Assembly (NCBI RefSeq): GCF_003688595.1
Contig: NZ_RCWT01000010.1
Location: forward strand, 434,001 to 498,000
From: Sphingomonas sp. PP-F2F-G114-C0414
Lineage (GTDB): Bacteria > Pseudomonadota > Alphaproteobacteria > Sphingomonadales > Sphingomonadaceae
Direction: 5' to 3'
DNA length: 64,000 nt
The notes below the pieces were generated by a model. The model was not told where the DNA came from. It saw only the letters and a list, made by a program, of their open reading frames with translations, and ran no database searches. Positions 17,347 through 25,399 of this stretch are shown one piece after another (position 1 is the first letter of the stretch; each line of letters begins with the position of its first letter). The position numbers were made by a program, and so were the translations under genes.

Positions 17347-17454
17347 CCCCTCCCGCATGCGGGAGGGGTAGTGGGTGGGCGCGCGCCATCACCGGACGCA
17401 CCGCTAGTTAAAGCCGGGCGCCACGCCTTGGTCCCCTCCCGCACGCGGGAGGGG
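17347..17454. repeat. paired palindromic intergenic repeat, family A
   Basis: Two hairpins bracket this element: a perfect 22-bp palindrome at 17347-17368 (CCCCTCCCGCATGCGGGAGG and on) and a near copy at 17433-17454 differing at one base. The sequence after the first hairpin (TAGTGGGTGGG) matches the element at 45334-45440. It begins about 10 bases after the TonB receptor stop, so it may also end transcription. Confidence 0.7.
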
Positions 17455-17580
17455 ATGCAGCGATTCCGGATCGATCCCACCGCAGCGTGACGGATTTTTC
17501 AGCAGCGTCCGCCGGAACCGCGCTGTAGCGGCCTAAAATAGAAATTTGCCGTTTTCCTTCCGTCGGTTGATACTCCCCTC

Positions 17581-20500
17581 ATGTCGCTCAATCCTGTCTT
17601 CTATGATGCAAGCGGCCGTCGTCGGCGGCGGTTCACCTTTGGCGTCGCGGCGTTCGTCGCGCTGCTGCTGCTATCGATCGCGATGTTCGCCGTTTCGATC
17701 GGTGCGGTGCCCACCGCGCCGCTGCTCCCGATCGAGCCCGAGCACCCCGCGCTCCACAAGCTGCCCGCGCCGCGCGGTGGCATCCTTCGCGAGACCCGGC
17801 GCGACCTGAATTACTACGCCAAGCAACTGTTCGGGACGAGCGCGGCCAAGCCGGGTGTCGGCAACGGCGCCAACCCTGCGCTTGCGATCGCCTTTCACGC
17901 GCCGTGGGACGAAGCGAGCACGGCCAGCCTCGCGCGGCATGTCGAACAGCTCGACTGGCTGATCCCCGGTTGGGTCTCGATCACCGGCAAGGATCACCAC
18001 ATCACCGTGTTCCGCGATCAGTCAGGTCGCGATATCCTCAACAAGGCGGTTCACCGGCCGGTGATCCTGCCGATGGTGCAGAACGCGGTCGACGGGAACT
18101 GGGACGGTGCCGGCAGCGCCGCGTTGTTCGCCGACCCGAAGGCCCGCGCGGCCTTCCTCGACAAGCTCGTGCCGTTCCTGGCCGCCAACCGCGCCGGCGG
18201 CGTGTTCTACGATTTCGAGGATCTGCCAGCGTCGGCACAGCCCAACTACCGCGCGTTCCTCGCCGAGACGCGCGCGCGGTTCGCGAGCCGCGGCTGGGTA
18301 GTCGCGATCGCAGCGCCGGTCGCCAACCCCGACTGGAACCTGCCCGCCTATGCCAAGGTGACCGACAAGATCTTCCTGATGGCGTATGACGAGCACGAAA
18401 CGAGCGGGGCGCCAGGCCCGATCGCGTCGCAGCGCTGGTTCGCGCACATGGTAGCCGATGCGGCACGTGGCATCCCCCCCGCCAAGCTGGTCGTGGCGAT
18501 CGGCTCCTATGCCTATGACTGGCATGCGGGGGCCGATGCCGGCAACGGCGATGCGCTCGACGTCGAGGAAGCGTGGCAGAACGCAGCGGACTCGGGCACG
18601 GTGCCGACCTTCGACAAGGCCAGCGGCAACAGCAGCTTCGCCTATTCCGAGGGTGGTGTGAAGCACCAGGTGTGGCTGCTCGATGCGGCGTCGGCGTACA
18701 ACCAGATCGCGTTCCTGCAAAAGGCTGGCCTCGGCAGCGTCGCGCTCTGGCGTCTCGGGTCGGAGGATCCCGGGCTCTGGTCGATCTGGGGTCGCGATCA
18801 TCGCAAACTGCCGATCCCCGATTCGATCGACAAGATGCCGGCCGGCACCAATGTCGATATCGAGGGCAGCGGCGAGATCCTCAAGATCGCCGCCGAGCCG
18901 GTCACCGGCATTCGCGACGCGGTGCCGGCCAAGGACGGCACGATCGCCGACGTCAATTTCACGCGGATGCCGTCGCCCTATGTCGTGGTCCGCACCGGCT
19001 ATCGTCCGAAACAACTCGCGCTGACGTTCGACGATGGGCCCGATCCCGAATGGACGCCGCAGATCCTCGACGTTCTCAAGCGCGAGCATGCGCCCGCGAC
19101 GTTCTTCGTGATCGGCGAGAATGCGCTGACCGAACGCCCTCTGCTCGAGCGCATGGTCAACGAAGGCCATGAGATCGGCAGCCACACCTATACGCATCCC
19201 AACCTCGCCAATGTCTCGCAGCGGCAGGTGAAGTACGAGCTGAACACCACGCAGCGGCTGTTCCAGGCGTTCACAGGGCGGTCGTTGCGGCTGTTCCGGG
19301 CCCCCTATTTCGGCGACGCCGAGCCGAGCACCGCGGACGAAATCCTGCCTGCGCTCGAAGCACAGAAACGCGGCTATATCTCGGTCGGCCTCCACGTCGA
19401 TCCCGACGACTGGAAGCGCCCCGGCGTGCAGGCGATCATCGACCGGACCATCGCCGGCGTCGAGGCGGGCAATCCCGAGCGCAGCGGCAACATCATCCTG
19501 CTCCACGACGCCGGCGGTAACCGCGCCGAGACCGTCGCCGCGCTGCCGATCATCATCGAGCGGCTGCGGGCGATGGGCTACAGCTTCGTTCCCGTGTCAA
19601 CGCTTGCCGGGCTGTCGCGCAACCAGTCGATGCCGGTGATCTCGTCGAGCGACCGCGTCGCCGCTGTCGCCGACCTCGCGCTGTTCAGCACGCTCGGCGG
19701 CATCGTCGTCGCGCTCCGCTGGATCTTCGGGATCGCGATCACGATCGGCATCTTGCGCGCCTTGGCACTTTCGGCGCTCGCGCTAATCCAGGCACGGCGC
19801 GAACTGAAGACGGTGTTCCCGGCGATCGATCCGTCGCGGTTCGTGACGGTGATGATCCCCGCGTTCAACGAGGAGCGCGTGATCGTCCGCGCCGTTGAGG
19901 GCGTGCTGGCGTCGAAGGACGTCTCGATCGAGGTCATCGTGATCGACGACGGATCGAGCGACGGCACCAGCCGCGTCGTGGCCGAGGCGTTCGCCGGCGA
20001 CGACCGCGTCCGCCTGCTGACGTTAGAGAACGGCGGCAAGGCACGCGCGCTCAACCGTGGGCTCGAACTCGCACGAGGCGAGATCGTGATCGCGCTCGAT
20101 GCCGATACGCAGTTCGAACCGATGACGATCGCCCGCCTCGCACGGTGGTTCGTCGATCCCGAATTGGGTGCGGTCGCGGGTAACGCGAAGGTCGGCAACC
20201 GCGTCAATTTGATCACCAAATGGCAGGCGCTCGAATACATCACCGCGCAGAATCTCGAACGGCGTGCGCTCGCGCGGCTGAACGCCATGACGGTCGTGCC
20301 GGGTGCGGTCGGCGCGTGGCGGCTCGAGGCGATCCGCAGCGTCGGCGGCTATCCCGACGATACGCTCGCCGAGGACCAGGACCTGACGATCGCGATCCAG
20401 CGGCATGGCTGGACCGTCCAGTACGACCAGTTCGCGATCGCTTGGACCGAAGCACCTGAGACGATGCGCGCGCTCGCCAAGCAGCGGTTCCGCTGGGCGT

Positions 20501-20949
20501 TCGGGACGTTGCAGTGCCTCTACAAGCACCGCTCGGCGATCGGCCGGTCGCATCCGCGCGGGCTCGGCTGGGTAGGCTTGCCGCAGGCGATCGTGTTCCA
20601 GATCATCCTCGCGTCGATCTCGCCGATCATCGACCTCGCGCTGCTTGTCAGCTTCGCTTCGACCTATGTGTCGGTGCAGGCGCATGGCTGGGAGCAGACC
20701 AGCCACGACGTCTATACGATGCTCGCCTACTGGCTGATCTTCACCGCGATCGACCTGCTCGCTGCGACGATCGCGTTCGCGCTTGAGCGGAAGGAACGCT
20801 GGCGGTTGCTGTGGCTGCTGATCCCGCAGCGGATCGGCTATCGCCAGGTGATGTATTACGTCGTGCTGAAGGCGATCGCCCAGGCGCTGCGCGGGCCCCT
20901 GGTCGGTTGGGGCAAGCTGGCGCGAACCGGGCGGGTCACGGCGAACTAA
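17581..20949 (+). CDS. trimodular membrane protein: GH18-like domain, polysaccharide deacetylase, GT2 glycosyltransferase
   Basis: This 1122-residue protein fuses three carbohydrate-active modules. After a basic N-terminus and a membrane anchor (about 19-44), residues 95-420 form a GH18-like barrel (FYDFEDL with E213, IFLMAYDEH, VVAIGSYAYDW). Residues 470-660 are a NodB polysaccharide deacetylase with TFDDGPD (D484, D485) and SHTYTH (H535, H539). After a second membrane span, residues 750-990 are a processive-type family 2 glycosyltransferase with VIDDGSSDG, DADT, AEDQD and QRFRW (968-972), followed by C-terminal membrane spans. The order suggests synthesis at the inner face, with deacetylation and cleavage of an N-acetylglucosamine-type polymer outside. 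The substrate is inferred. It is a single gene with no neighbouring export genes. Confidence 0.88.
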   Translation: MSLNPVFYDASGRRRRRFTFGVAAFVALLLLSIAMFAVSIGAVPTAPLLPIEPEHPALHKLPAPRGGILRETRRDLNYYAKQLFGTSAAKPGVGNGANPALAIAFHAPWDEASTASLARHVEQLDWLIPGWVSITGKDHHITVFRDQSGRDILNKAVHRPVILPMVQNAVDGNWDGAGSAALFADPKARAAFLDKLVPFLAANRAGGVFYDFEDLPASAQPNYRAFLAETRARFASRGWVVAIAAPVANPDWNLPAYAKVTDKIFLMAYDEHETSGAPGPIASQRWFAHMVADAARGIPPAKLVVAIGSYAYDWHAGADAGNGDALDVEEAWQNAADSGTVPTFDKASGNSSFAYSEGGVKHQVWLLDAASAYNQIAFLQKAGLGSVALWRLGSEDPGLWSIWGRDHRKLPIPDSIDKMPAGTNVDIEGSGEILKIAAEPVTGIRDAVPAKDGTIADVNFTRMPSPYVVVRTGYRPKQLALTFDDGPDPEWTPQILDVLKREHAPATFFVIGENALTERPLLERMVNEGHEIGSHTYTHPNLANVSQRQVKYELNTTQRLFQAFTGRSLRLFRAPYFGDAEPSTADEILPALEAQKRGYISVGLHVDPDDWKRPGVQAIIDRTIAGVEAGNPERSGNIILLHDAGGNRAETVAALPIIIERLRAMGYSFVPVSTLAGLSRNQSMPVISSSDRVAAVADLALFSTLGGIVVALRWIFGIAITIGILRALALSALALIQARRELKTVFPAIDPSRFVTVMIPAFNEERVIVRAVEGVLASKDVSIEVIVIDDGSSDGTSRVVAEAFAGDDRVRLLTLENGGKARALNRGLELARGEIVIALDADTQFEPMTIARLARWFVDPELGAVAGNAKVGNRVNLITKWQALEYITAQNLERRALARLNAMTVVPGAVGAWRLEAIRSVGGYPDDTLAEDQDLTIAIQRHGWTVQYDQFAIAWTEAPETMRALAKQRFRWAFGTLQCLYKHRSAIGRSHPRGLGWVGLPQAIVFQIILASISPIIDLALLVSFASTYVSVQAHGWEQTSHDVYTMLAYWLIFTAIDLLAATIAFALERKERWRLLWLLIPQRIGYRQVMYYVVLKAIAQALRGPLVGWGKLARTGRVTAN

Positions 20950-21022
20950 CGCGCAACGCATTGCCGCGCGCGACGTTACCGTGTCTGCTGGCGTTCGCCG
21001 GTCGAAATTATGGGGTCTTTGT

Positions 21023-21778
21023 ATGCGGTATCTGATGGCGGCACTGGCAATCCCGGTGGGCCTTGCGAGCGGCACCGCGTATGCGCAGCGGCCGCCGCTA
21101 GTGCTGGCGGCCGCATCGCTGCAGGAATCGCTGACCGCCGCGGCCGATGTGTGGGCCAAGAAAGGCCATATCAAGCCGACCATCTCGTTCGCCGCATCGT
21201 CGGCTTTGGCCCGGCAAGTCGATGCCGGTGCGCCCGCCGATCTGTTCGTTTCCGCCGACGAAGACTGGATGAACGAGCTCGCGACGAAGAATCTGATCGT
21301 CGCCGCGACCCGCGTCACCTTCCTCGGCAACCGGCTCGTCGTCGCGGCGCCGGCGGGTAGCACGGTGCGCATTCCGGTCCGGCCGCCCGCTGCGCTCGCG
21401 CGGGTGCTCACCGCCGGGCCACTGGCGATGGCCGATACCGCCGTACCAGCAGGTAAATACGGCCAGGCGTCGCTGGAGAAGCTCGGCGTTTGGGCGCAGG
21501 TCTCGCCGAAGGTGGTGCGCGCTGAGAATGTTCGGGCGACGCTGGCCTTGGTCGAGCGCGGCGCGGCGCCGCTCGGGATCGTCTATGCGACCGATGCGAA
21601 GGCGTCCGCCAAGGTCCGCATCGCGGGCGTCTTCCCCGAAAACACGCATCCCGCGATCACCTACCCGATCGCGCGGCTGAAGGCGTCGACCAATCCCGAT
21701 GCCGAGGCGTTCCGGCAATTCCTCGTCTCGCAGGAGGGCAAGGCGATCTTCGTGCGCTACGGATTCTCCGCGCGCTAA
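21023..21778 (+). CDS. modA: molybdate ABC transporter substrate-binding protein
   Basis: ModA (251 residues) captures molybdate in the periplasm. A signal peptide (MRYLMAALAIPVGLASGTAYAQ) precedes LVLAAASLQESL, SFAASSALARQV, GAPADLFVSADEDWM and ADTAVPAGKYGQ, the family's ligand-contact segments. The ATG at 21023 is chosen because it puts the signal peptide at the N-terminus. The stop is directly followed by the modB start (TAAATG), making modABC one operon. No Mo-responsive operator or ModE gene was seen nearby. Confidence 0.93.
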   Translation: MRYLMAALAIPVGLASGTAYAQRPPLVLAAASLQESLTAAADVWAKKGHIKPTISFAASSALARQVDAGAPADLFVSADEDWMNELATKNLIVAATRVTFLGNRLVVAAPAGSTVRIPVRPPAALARVLTAGPLAMADTAVPAGKYGQASLEKLGVWAQVSPKVVRAENVRATLALVERGAAPLGIVYATDAKASAKVRIAGVFPENTHPAITYPIARLKASTNPDAEAFRQFLVSQEGKAIFVRYGFSAR

Positions 21779-22468
21779 ATGCTTGATGCGGCCGAATGGG
21801 GCATCGTCGCGCTGTCGCTGAAGGTCGGCGGCGTGGCGATGCTGGTGACCCTGCCGGTCGCTTTCGCGTTGGCCTGGCTGCTCGCGCGCGTCCGCTTCCC
21901 GGGCAAGGTTGTCGTCGATGCGGCGATCCATCTGCCGCTGGTGGTCCCGCCGGTGGTGACCGGCTGGCTACTACTGCTCGCGTTCGGACCGAATGGCCCA
22001 ATCGGCGCCTGGCTGCAGGACTGGTTCGGGATCACCGTGTTGTTCCGCTGGACCGGCGCGGCGATCGCGGCGGGGGTCATGGCGTTGCCGTTGATGGTGC
22101 GCGCGATGCGGATCTCGATCGAGGCGGTCGACCGGCGGCTGGAGAATGCCGCGCGAACGTTGGGCGCGGGGCCCTGGCGCGTGTTCTGGACGCTGACGCT
22201 GCCGCTCAGCATCCCCGGCGTGCTGGCCGGTGCGGTGCTAGGCTTCGCGCGATCGATCGGCGAGTTCGGCGCGACGATCACCTTCGTGTCCAACGTCCCG
22301 GGTGAAACGCAGACCTTGCCGCTGGCGATCTACTCCGCGTTGCAACAGCCGGGGGCGGACGCGATGGTGTGGCGATTGTCATGCGTGTCCGTGGGCTTGT
22401 CGCTCGTTGCGCTGATCGCCTCGGAACTGTTGACGCGGCGCGCTGGACGGGGGCTCCATGTCCTTTGA
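21779..22468 (+). CDS. modB: molybdate ABC transporter permease
   Basis: ModB (229 residues) is the membrane subunit of the molybdate importer. It has about five hydrophobic spans and the cytoplasmic EAA loop (RRLENAARTLGAGPWRVFWTLTLPLSIPGVLAG) that docks the ATPase. It starts at the base after the modA stop and overlaps modC by 11 bases, indicating translational coupling. Its length is normal. Confidence 0.95.
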   Translation: MLDAAEWGIVALSLKVGGVAMLVTLPVAFALAWLLARVRFPGKVVVDAAIHLPLVVPPVVTGWLLLLAFGPNGPIGAWLQDWFGITVLFRWTGAAIAAGVMALPLMVRAMRISIEAVDRRLENAARTLGAGPWRVFWTLTLPLSIPGVLAGAVLGFARSIGEFGATITFVSNVPGETQTLPLAIYSALQQPGADAMVWRLSCVSVGLSLVALIASELLTRRAGRGLHVL

Positions 22469-23057
22469 AATCGATGTCGAGAAGCGGCTCGGCGATACAC
22501 GGGTATCGCTGACGCTCGACGCAGGCGAGGGGGCGACCGTACTGTTCGGTCCCTCGGGCGTCGGCAAGTCGAGTGTCCTGAACATGGTCGCCGGACTGCT
22601 CCGGCCCGATCGCGGACGGATCGCGATCGACGGCGAGATGCTGTTCGGCGACGGCATCGACATCCCTCCCGAACGCCGCCGCGCCGGCTATGTCTTCCAG
22701 GAAGCACGGCTGTTCCCGCACATGCGCGTCCGCGCGAACCTGCTCTACGGCGTACGCGGCGAGGCCGAACGGTTCGAGGACATCATCGGCTTTCTCGGCA
22801 TCGGCCATCTGCTCGAACGCTGGCCCCGCACGCTATCGGGCGGCGAAGCACAGCGGGTGGCGATCGGTCGCGCGCTGCTCAGCCAGCCGCGCTTCCTGCT
22901 GCTCGACGAGCCGCTGTCGTCGCTCGATCGCGCCCGCCGTGAGGAGATCATGCTGGCGATCGAGCATGTCCGCGACGTCATGCGCCTGCCGATCCTGATG
23001 GTCACTCACGACCCCGAGGAGGCCGAGCGGATCGGAAACCGGGTCGTGCGGATGTAG
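22458..23057 (+). CDS. modC: molybdate ABC transporter ATP-binding protein, short form without TOBE domain
   Basis: ModC powers molybdate import. The 199-residue protein has Walker A GPSGVGKS (31-38), the Q-loop VFQEARLF, signature LSGGEAQR, Walker B FLLLDEPLSSLD and the switch MVTHD. It ends just after the nucleotide-binding domain (RIGNRVVRM). Typical ModC proteins are about 350 residues with a C-terminal Mop/TOBE domain that binds molybdate, and that domain is absent here. No remnant of it is readable after the stop. The gene ends 31 bases from the convergent GH3 gene. Confidence 0.92.
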   Translation: MSFEIDVEKRLGDTRVSLTLDAGEGATVLFGPSGVGKSSVLNMVAGLLRPDRGRIAIDGEMLFGDGIDIPPERRRAGYVFQEARLFPHMRVRANLLYGVRGEAERFEDIIGFLGIGHLLERWPRTLSGGEAQRVAIGRALLSQPRFLLLDEPLSSLDRARREEIMLAIEHVRDVMRLPILMVTHDPEEAERIGNRVVRM

Positions 23058-23088
23058 CGATGTTGCCCCCACCGAGGCGGGAGAACAG

Positions 23089-25320
23089 CTATACGAGTTC
23101 GAAGCTTTGTTTTTCGCCGTCGATCGAACTCGTTGCGACCCAGAGGTCGAACAGCCCCGGCTCGATCACCCAATCGCCGTCACCCCAGAACCGCAGGTCT
23201 TCGCGCTTCAAGGTCAAAGTCACGCGTTTCGATGCGCCCGGTGCCAACGAGACGCGCGCGAATCCCTTGAGTTCACGGACGGGCCGCGTGCGGCTGGCGA
23301 CGCGGTCGTGGATGTAGAGCTGCACGACTTCGTCGCCGGCGCGCGCGCCGGTGTTGGTGACGGTGGCGGTGACGGCGAGCGTATCGGTCATTTGCGCCGG
23401 AACGACGACGTTCGAGACCGAAAAGCTGGTGTAGCTCAGGCCGTGCCCAAACGGGTAGAGCGCTTCGTTCTTCGTCTCGCGGTAGCGCGATTTGTATTCC
23501 TGGCTGCCCGTATCCGGTGCCGGGCGACCGGTGTTCTTGTGGTTGTAGAAATAGGGTTCCTGGCCGCTTTCGTTGGGGAAGCTCGCGGACAGCTTTGCGG
23601 ACGGGTTGACGTCGCCGAACAGCACGTCGGCGATCGCATGGCCGCTTTCGGACCCGAGGAACCACGTCGCGAGGATGGCGGGCGCGTCCTCGACGGCGCC
23701 GTGCAAGGCGAGCGCGCGGCCGTGGCGGAGCAGGACGATGAGCGGCTTGCCCGTCGCCGCGATGGCTTCGGCGAGCGCCATCTGCGGGGCTGGGATCGTG
23801 ATCTCGGTGCGCGATTGCGCTTCGCCCGACATGAGCTGCGATTCGCCTACCGCGAGCAGGACGATATCCGCGGCGTTCGCAGCGGCGACCGCTGTGGCGA
23901 TTCCGCCGGGCAGGGGGGCTTCGATCTCGGAACCCTGCGCCGTCGTCACGGTCAGCCCGCGTGCGCGAAGTCCCTGCGCGATCGAGACGTTGAGCTTTTC
24001 GTCGGCCATGAACGCCCAGGTGCCGACGACGTTCTTGCGATCCTCCGCGAACGGACCAATCAAGGCGATCCGCCCCGGGTTCTTCTTCAAGGGTAACAGG
24101 TCGCCGTCGTTCTTCAGCAGCACGATCGACCGCGCGCCGGCCTCCCGGCTGAGCTTGAGCATGGCGGGCGTCGAGACGCTGGTACGTTCGGCCTTCCGGC
24201 TGACCGAGCGATAGGGGTTGTCGAACAGCCCGATCGCATCCTTCAGGTGGAGCACGCGACGAACGCCTTCGTCGAGCCGCGCGACCGGGACTTCGCCTTT
24301 CTCGACGAGGTCGGGCAGCCACAGATTGAACAGGTTCGACTGCATGGCCATGTCCATGCCCGCCATGAACGCCTTCTTCGCGGCGTCGCGGCCGTCCTTG
24401 GCATAGCCGTGTGCGATCAGTTCCTCATCGGCCGTGTAGTCGCCGACGACCATTCCGCGGAACCGCCATTGCCCGCGCAGGAGGTCGGTCATCAGCCAGT
24501 GATTGCCGCTGGAAGGAACGCCGTCGATATCGTTGAACGCGCTCATCAACGTCGCGACGCCTGCGTCGACCGCGGCCTTGAACGGCGCGAGATGGACCTC
24601 GTGCAGCGTGGCGGGCGAGATCTCGGTGAAATTGTAATCCTGGCCACCCGAGACCGCGCCATATGCCGCGAAGTGCTTGGCGCAGGCCGCAACGCGGGTC
24701 GGATCGCGTAGGTCGTCCCCCTGGAAACCGCGTACGCGCGCCTTGGCCAGCTGGATGCCCAGATACGGGTCTTCACCGGACCCTTCCGCGACGCGACCCC
24801 AACGCTGGTCGCGGGCGACGTCAACCATCGGCGCGAAGGTCCAGTGAATGCCGAGCGCGGTGGTTTCCAGTGCCGCAGCGCGCGCGGTCCGCTCGGCGAG
24901 GTCGGGATCGAACGCGCAGGCCTCGGCGATCGGCAGCGGATAGGCGGTGCGCAGGCCGTGGATCACGTCGCCGGCGAAAATCAGCGGGATCTTGAGCCGG
25001 GTGTCCATCGCCGCATCCTGCGCGGCCTTAGCGCCAGTATAGCCGACGCCGTTGAACAGCATGCCGATCTGGCCGGTCTTGATCCGGGCGATCTGCTCAG
25101 CCGCACCGCCGGTCGCGAGACCGGGGTTGAACGGTACGCCGATCGGGCGGATCTGATCGGAGAAGCAGCTGAGTTGGCCGGCCTTTTCGGCCGGGGTCAT
25201 CCTGGCGATCAGACTCTCGATCCGGTCGTTCTGCGCGAAGGCGGCGGTCGAGCCGAGCGAGAGGCCAGCGATGGCCGCACCGCCGGTCAGTATTTGGCGG
25301 CGGTCTAGAATGGGCGACAT
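23089..25320 (-). CDS. glycoside hydrolase family 3 (periplasmic beta-glucosidase, BglX-like)
   Basis: This 743-residue enzyme hydrolyses terminal beta-linked sugars. A twin-arginine signal (ILDRRQILTGGAAIAGLSLGSTAAFAQ) at the chosen ATG (25320) indicates export to the periplasm. The (beta/alpha)8 domain contains GIHWTFAPMVDVARDQRWGR, KHFAAYG and MVVGDYTADEE, where D294 is the likely nucleophile in place of the usual SDW aspartate. The alpha/beta sandwich follows (IALIGPFAEDRKNVVGTW), and a C-terminal fibronectin-III-like domain (TVTNTGARAGDEVVQLYIHD) ends the protein. It lies downstream of htpG on the same strand but a strong hairpin separates them. No sugar transporter is adjacent. Confidence 0.93.
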   Translation of the reverse strand: MSPILDRRQILTGGAAIAGLSLGSTAAFAQNDRIESLIARMTPAEKAGQLSCFSDQIRPIGVPFNPGLATGGAAEQIARIKTGQIGMLFNGVGYTGAKAAQDAAMDTRLKIPLIFAGDVIHGLRTAYPLPIAEACAFDPDLAERTARAAALETTALGIHWTFAPMVDVARDQRWGRVAEGSGEDPYLGIQLAKARVRGFQGDDLRDPTRVAACAKHFAAYGAVSGGQDYNFTEISPATLHEVHLAPFKAAVDAGVATLMSAFNDIDGVPSSGNHWLMTDLLRGQWRFRGMVVGDYTADEELIAHGYAKDGRDAAKKAFMAGMDMAMQSNLFNLWLPDLVEKGEVPVARLDEGVRRVLHLKDAIGLFDNPYRSVSRKAERTSVSTPAMLKLSREAGARSIVLLKNDGDLLPLKKNPGRIALIGPFAEDRKNVVGTWAFMADEKLNVSIAQGLRARGLTVTTAQGSEIEAPLPGGIATAVAAANAADIVLLAVGESQLMSGEAQSRTEITIPAPQMALAEAIAATGKPLIVLLRHGRALALHGAVEDAPAILATWFLGSESGHAIADVLFGDVNPSAKLSASFPNESGQEPYFYNHKNTGRPAPDTGSQEYKSRYRETKNEALYPFGHGLSYTSFSVSNVVVPAQMTDTLAVTATVTNTGARAGDEVVQLYIHDRVASRTRPVRELKGFARVSLAPGASKRVTLTLKREDLRFWGDGDWVIEPGLFDLWVATSSIDGEKQSFELV

Positions 25321-25357
25321 GTCCTGCTCCTTGGTCTTGGGAGCGGGGTAGTCGCTG

Positions 25358-25391
25358 GACCACGGTTCCGCAAATCTGCGGAACCGTGGTC
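25358..25391 (-). terminator. strong hairpin between htpG and the GH3 gene
   Basis: A perfect 15-bp stem (25358-25372 with 25377-25391) closes an AATC tetraloop, starting 9 bases past the htpG stop on the minus strand. It has no T run but is the most stable hairpin in this region, so it probably ends or attenuates htpG transcription before the GH3 gene. Confidence 0.65.
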
Positions 25392-25399
25392 GAGGTCGC

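Noticed and set aside
15006..17480. Very long minus-strand open frame opposite the TonB receptor
   Set aside because: It mirrors a clear plus-strand receptor with signal peptide and motifs, and its translation is R- and A-rich with no recognisable domain; typical of high-GC antisense.
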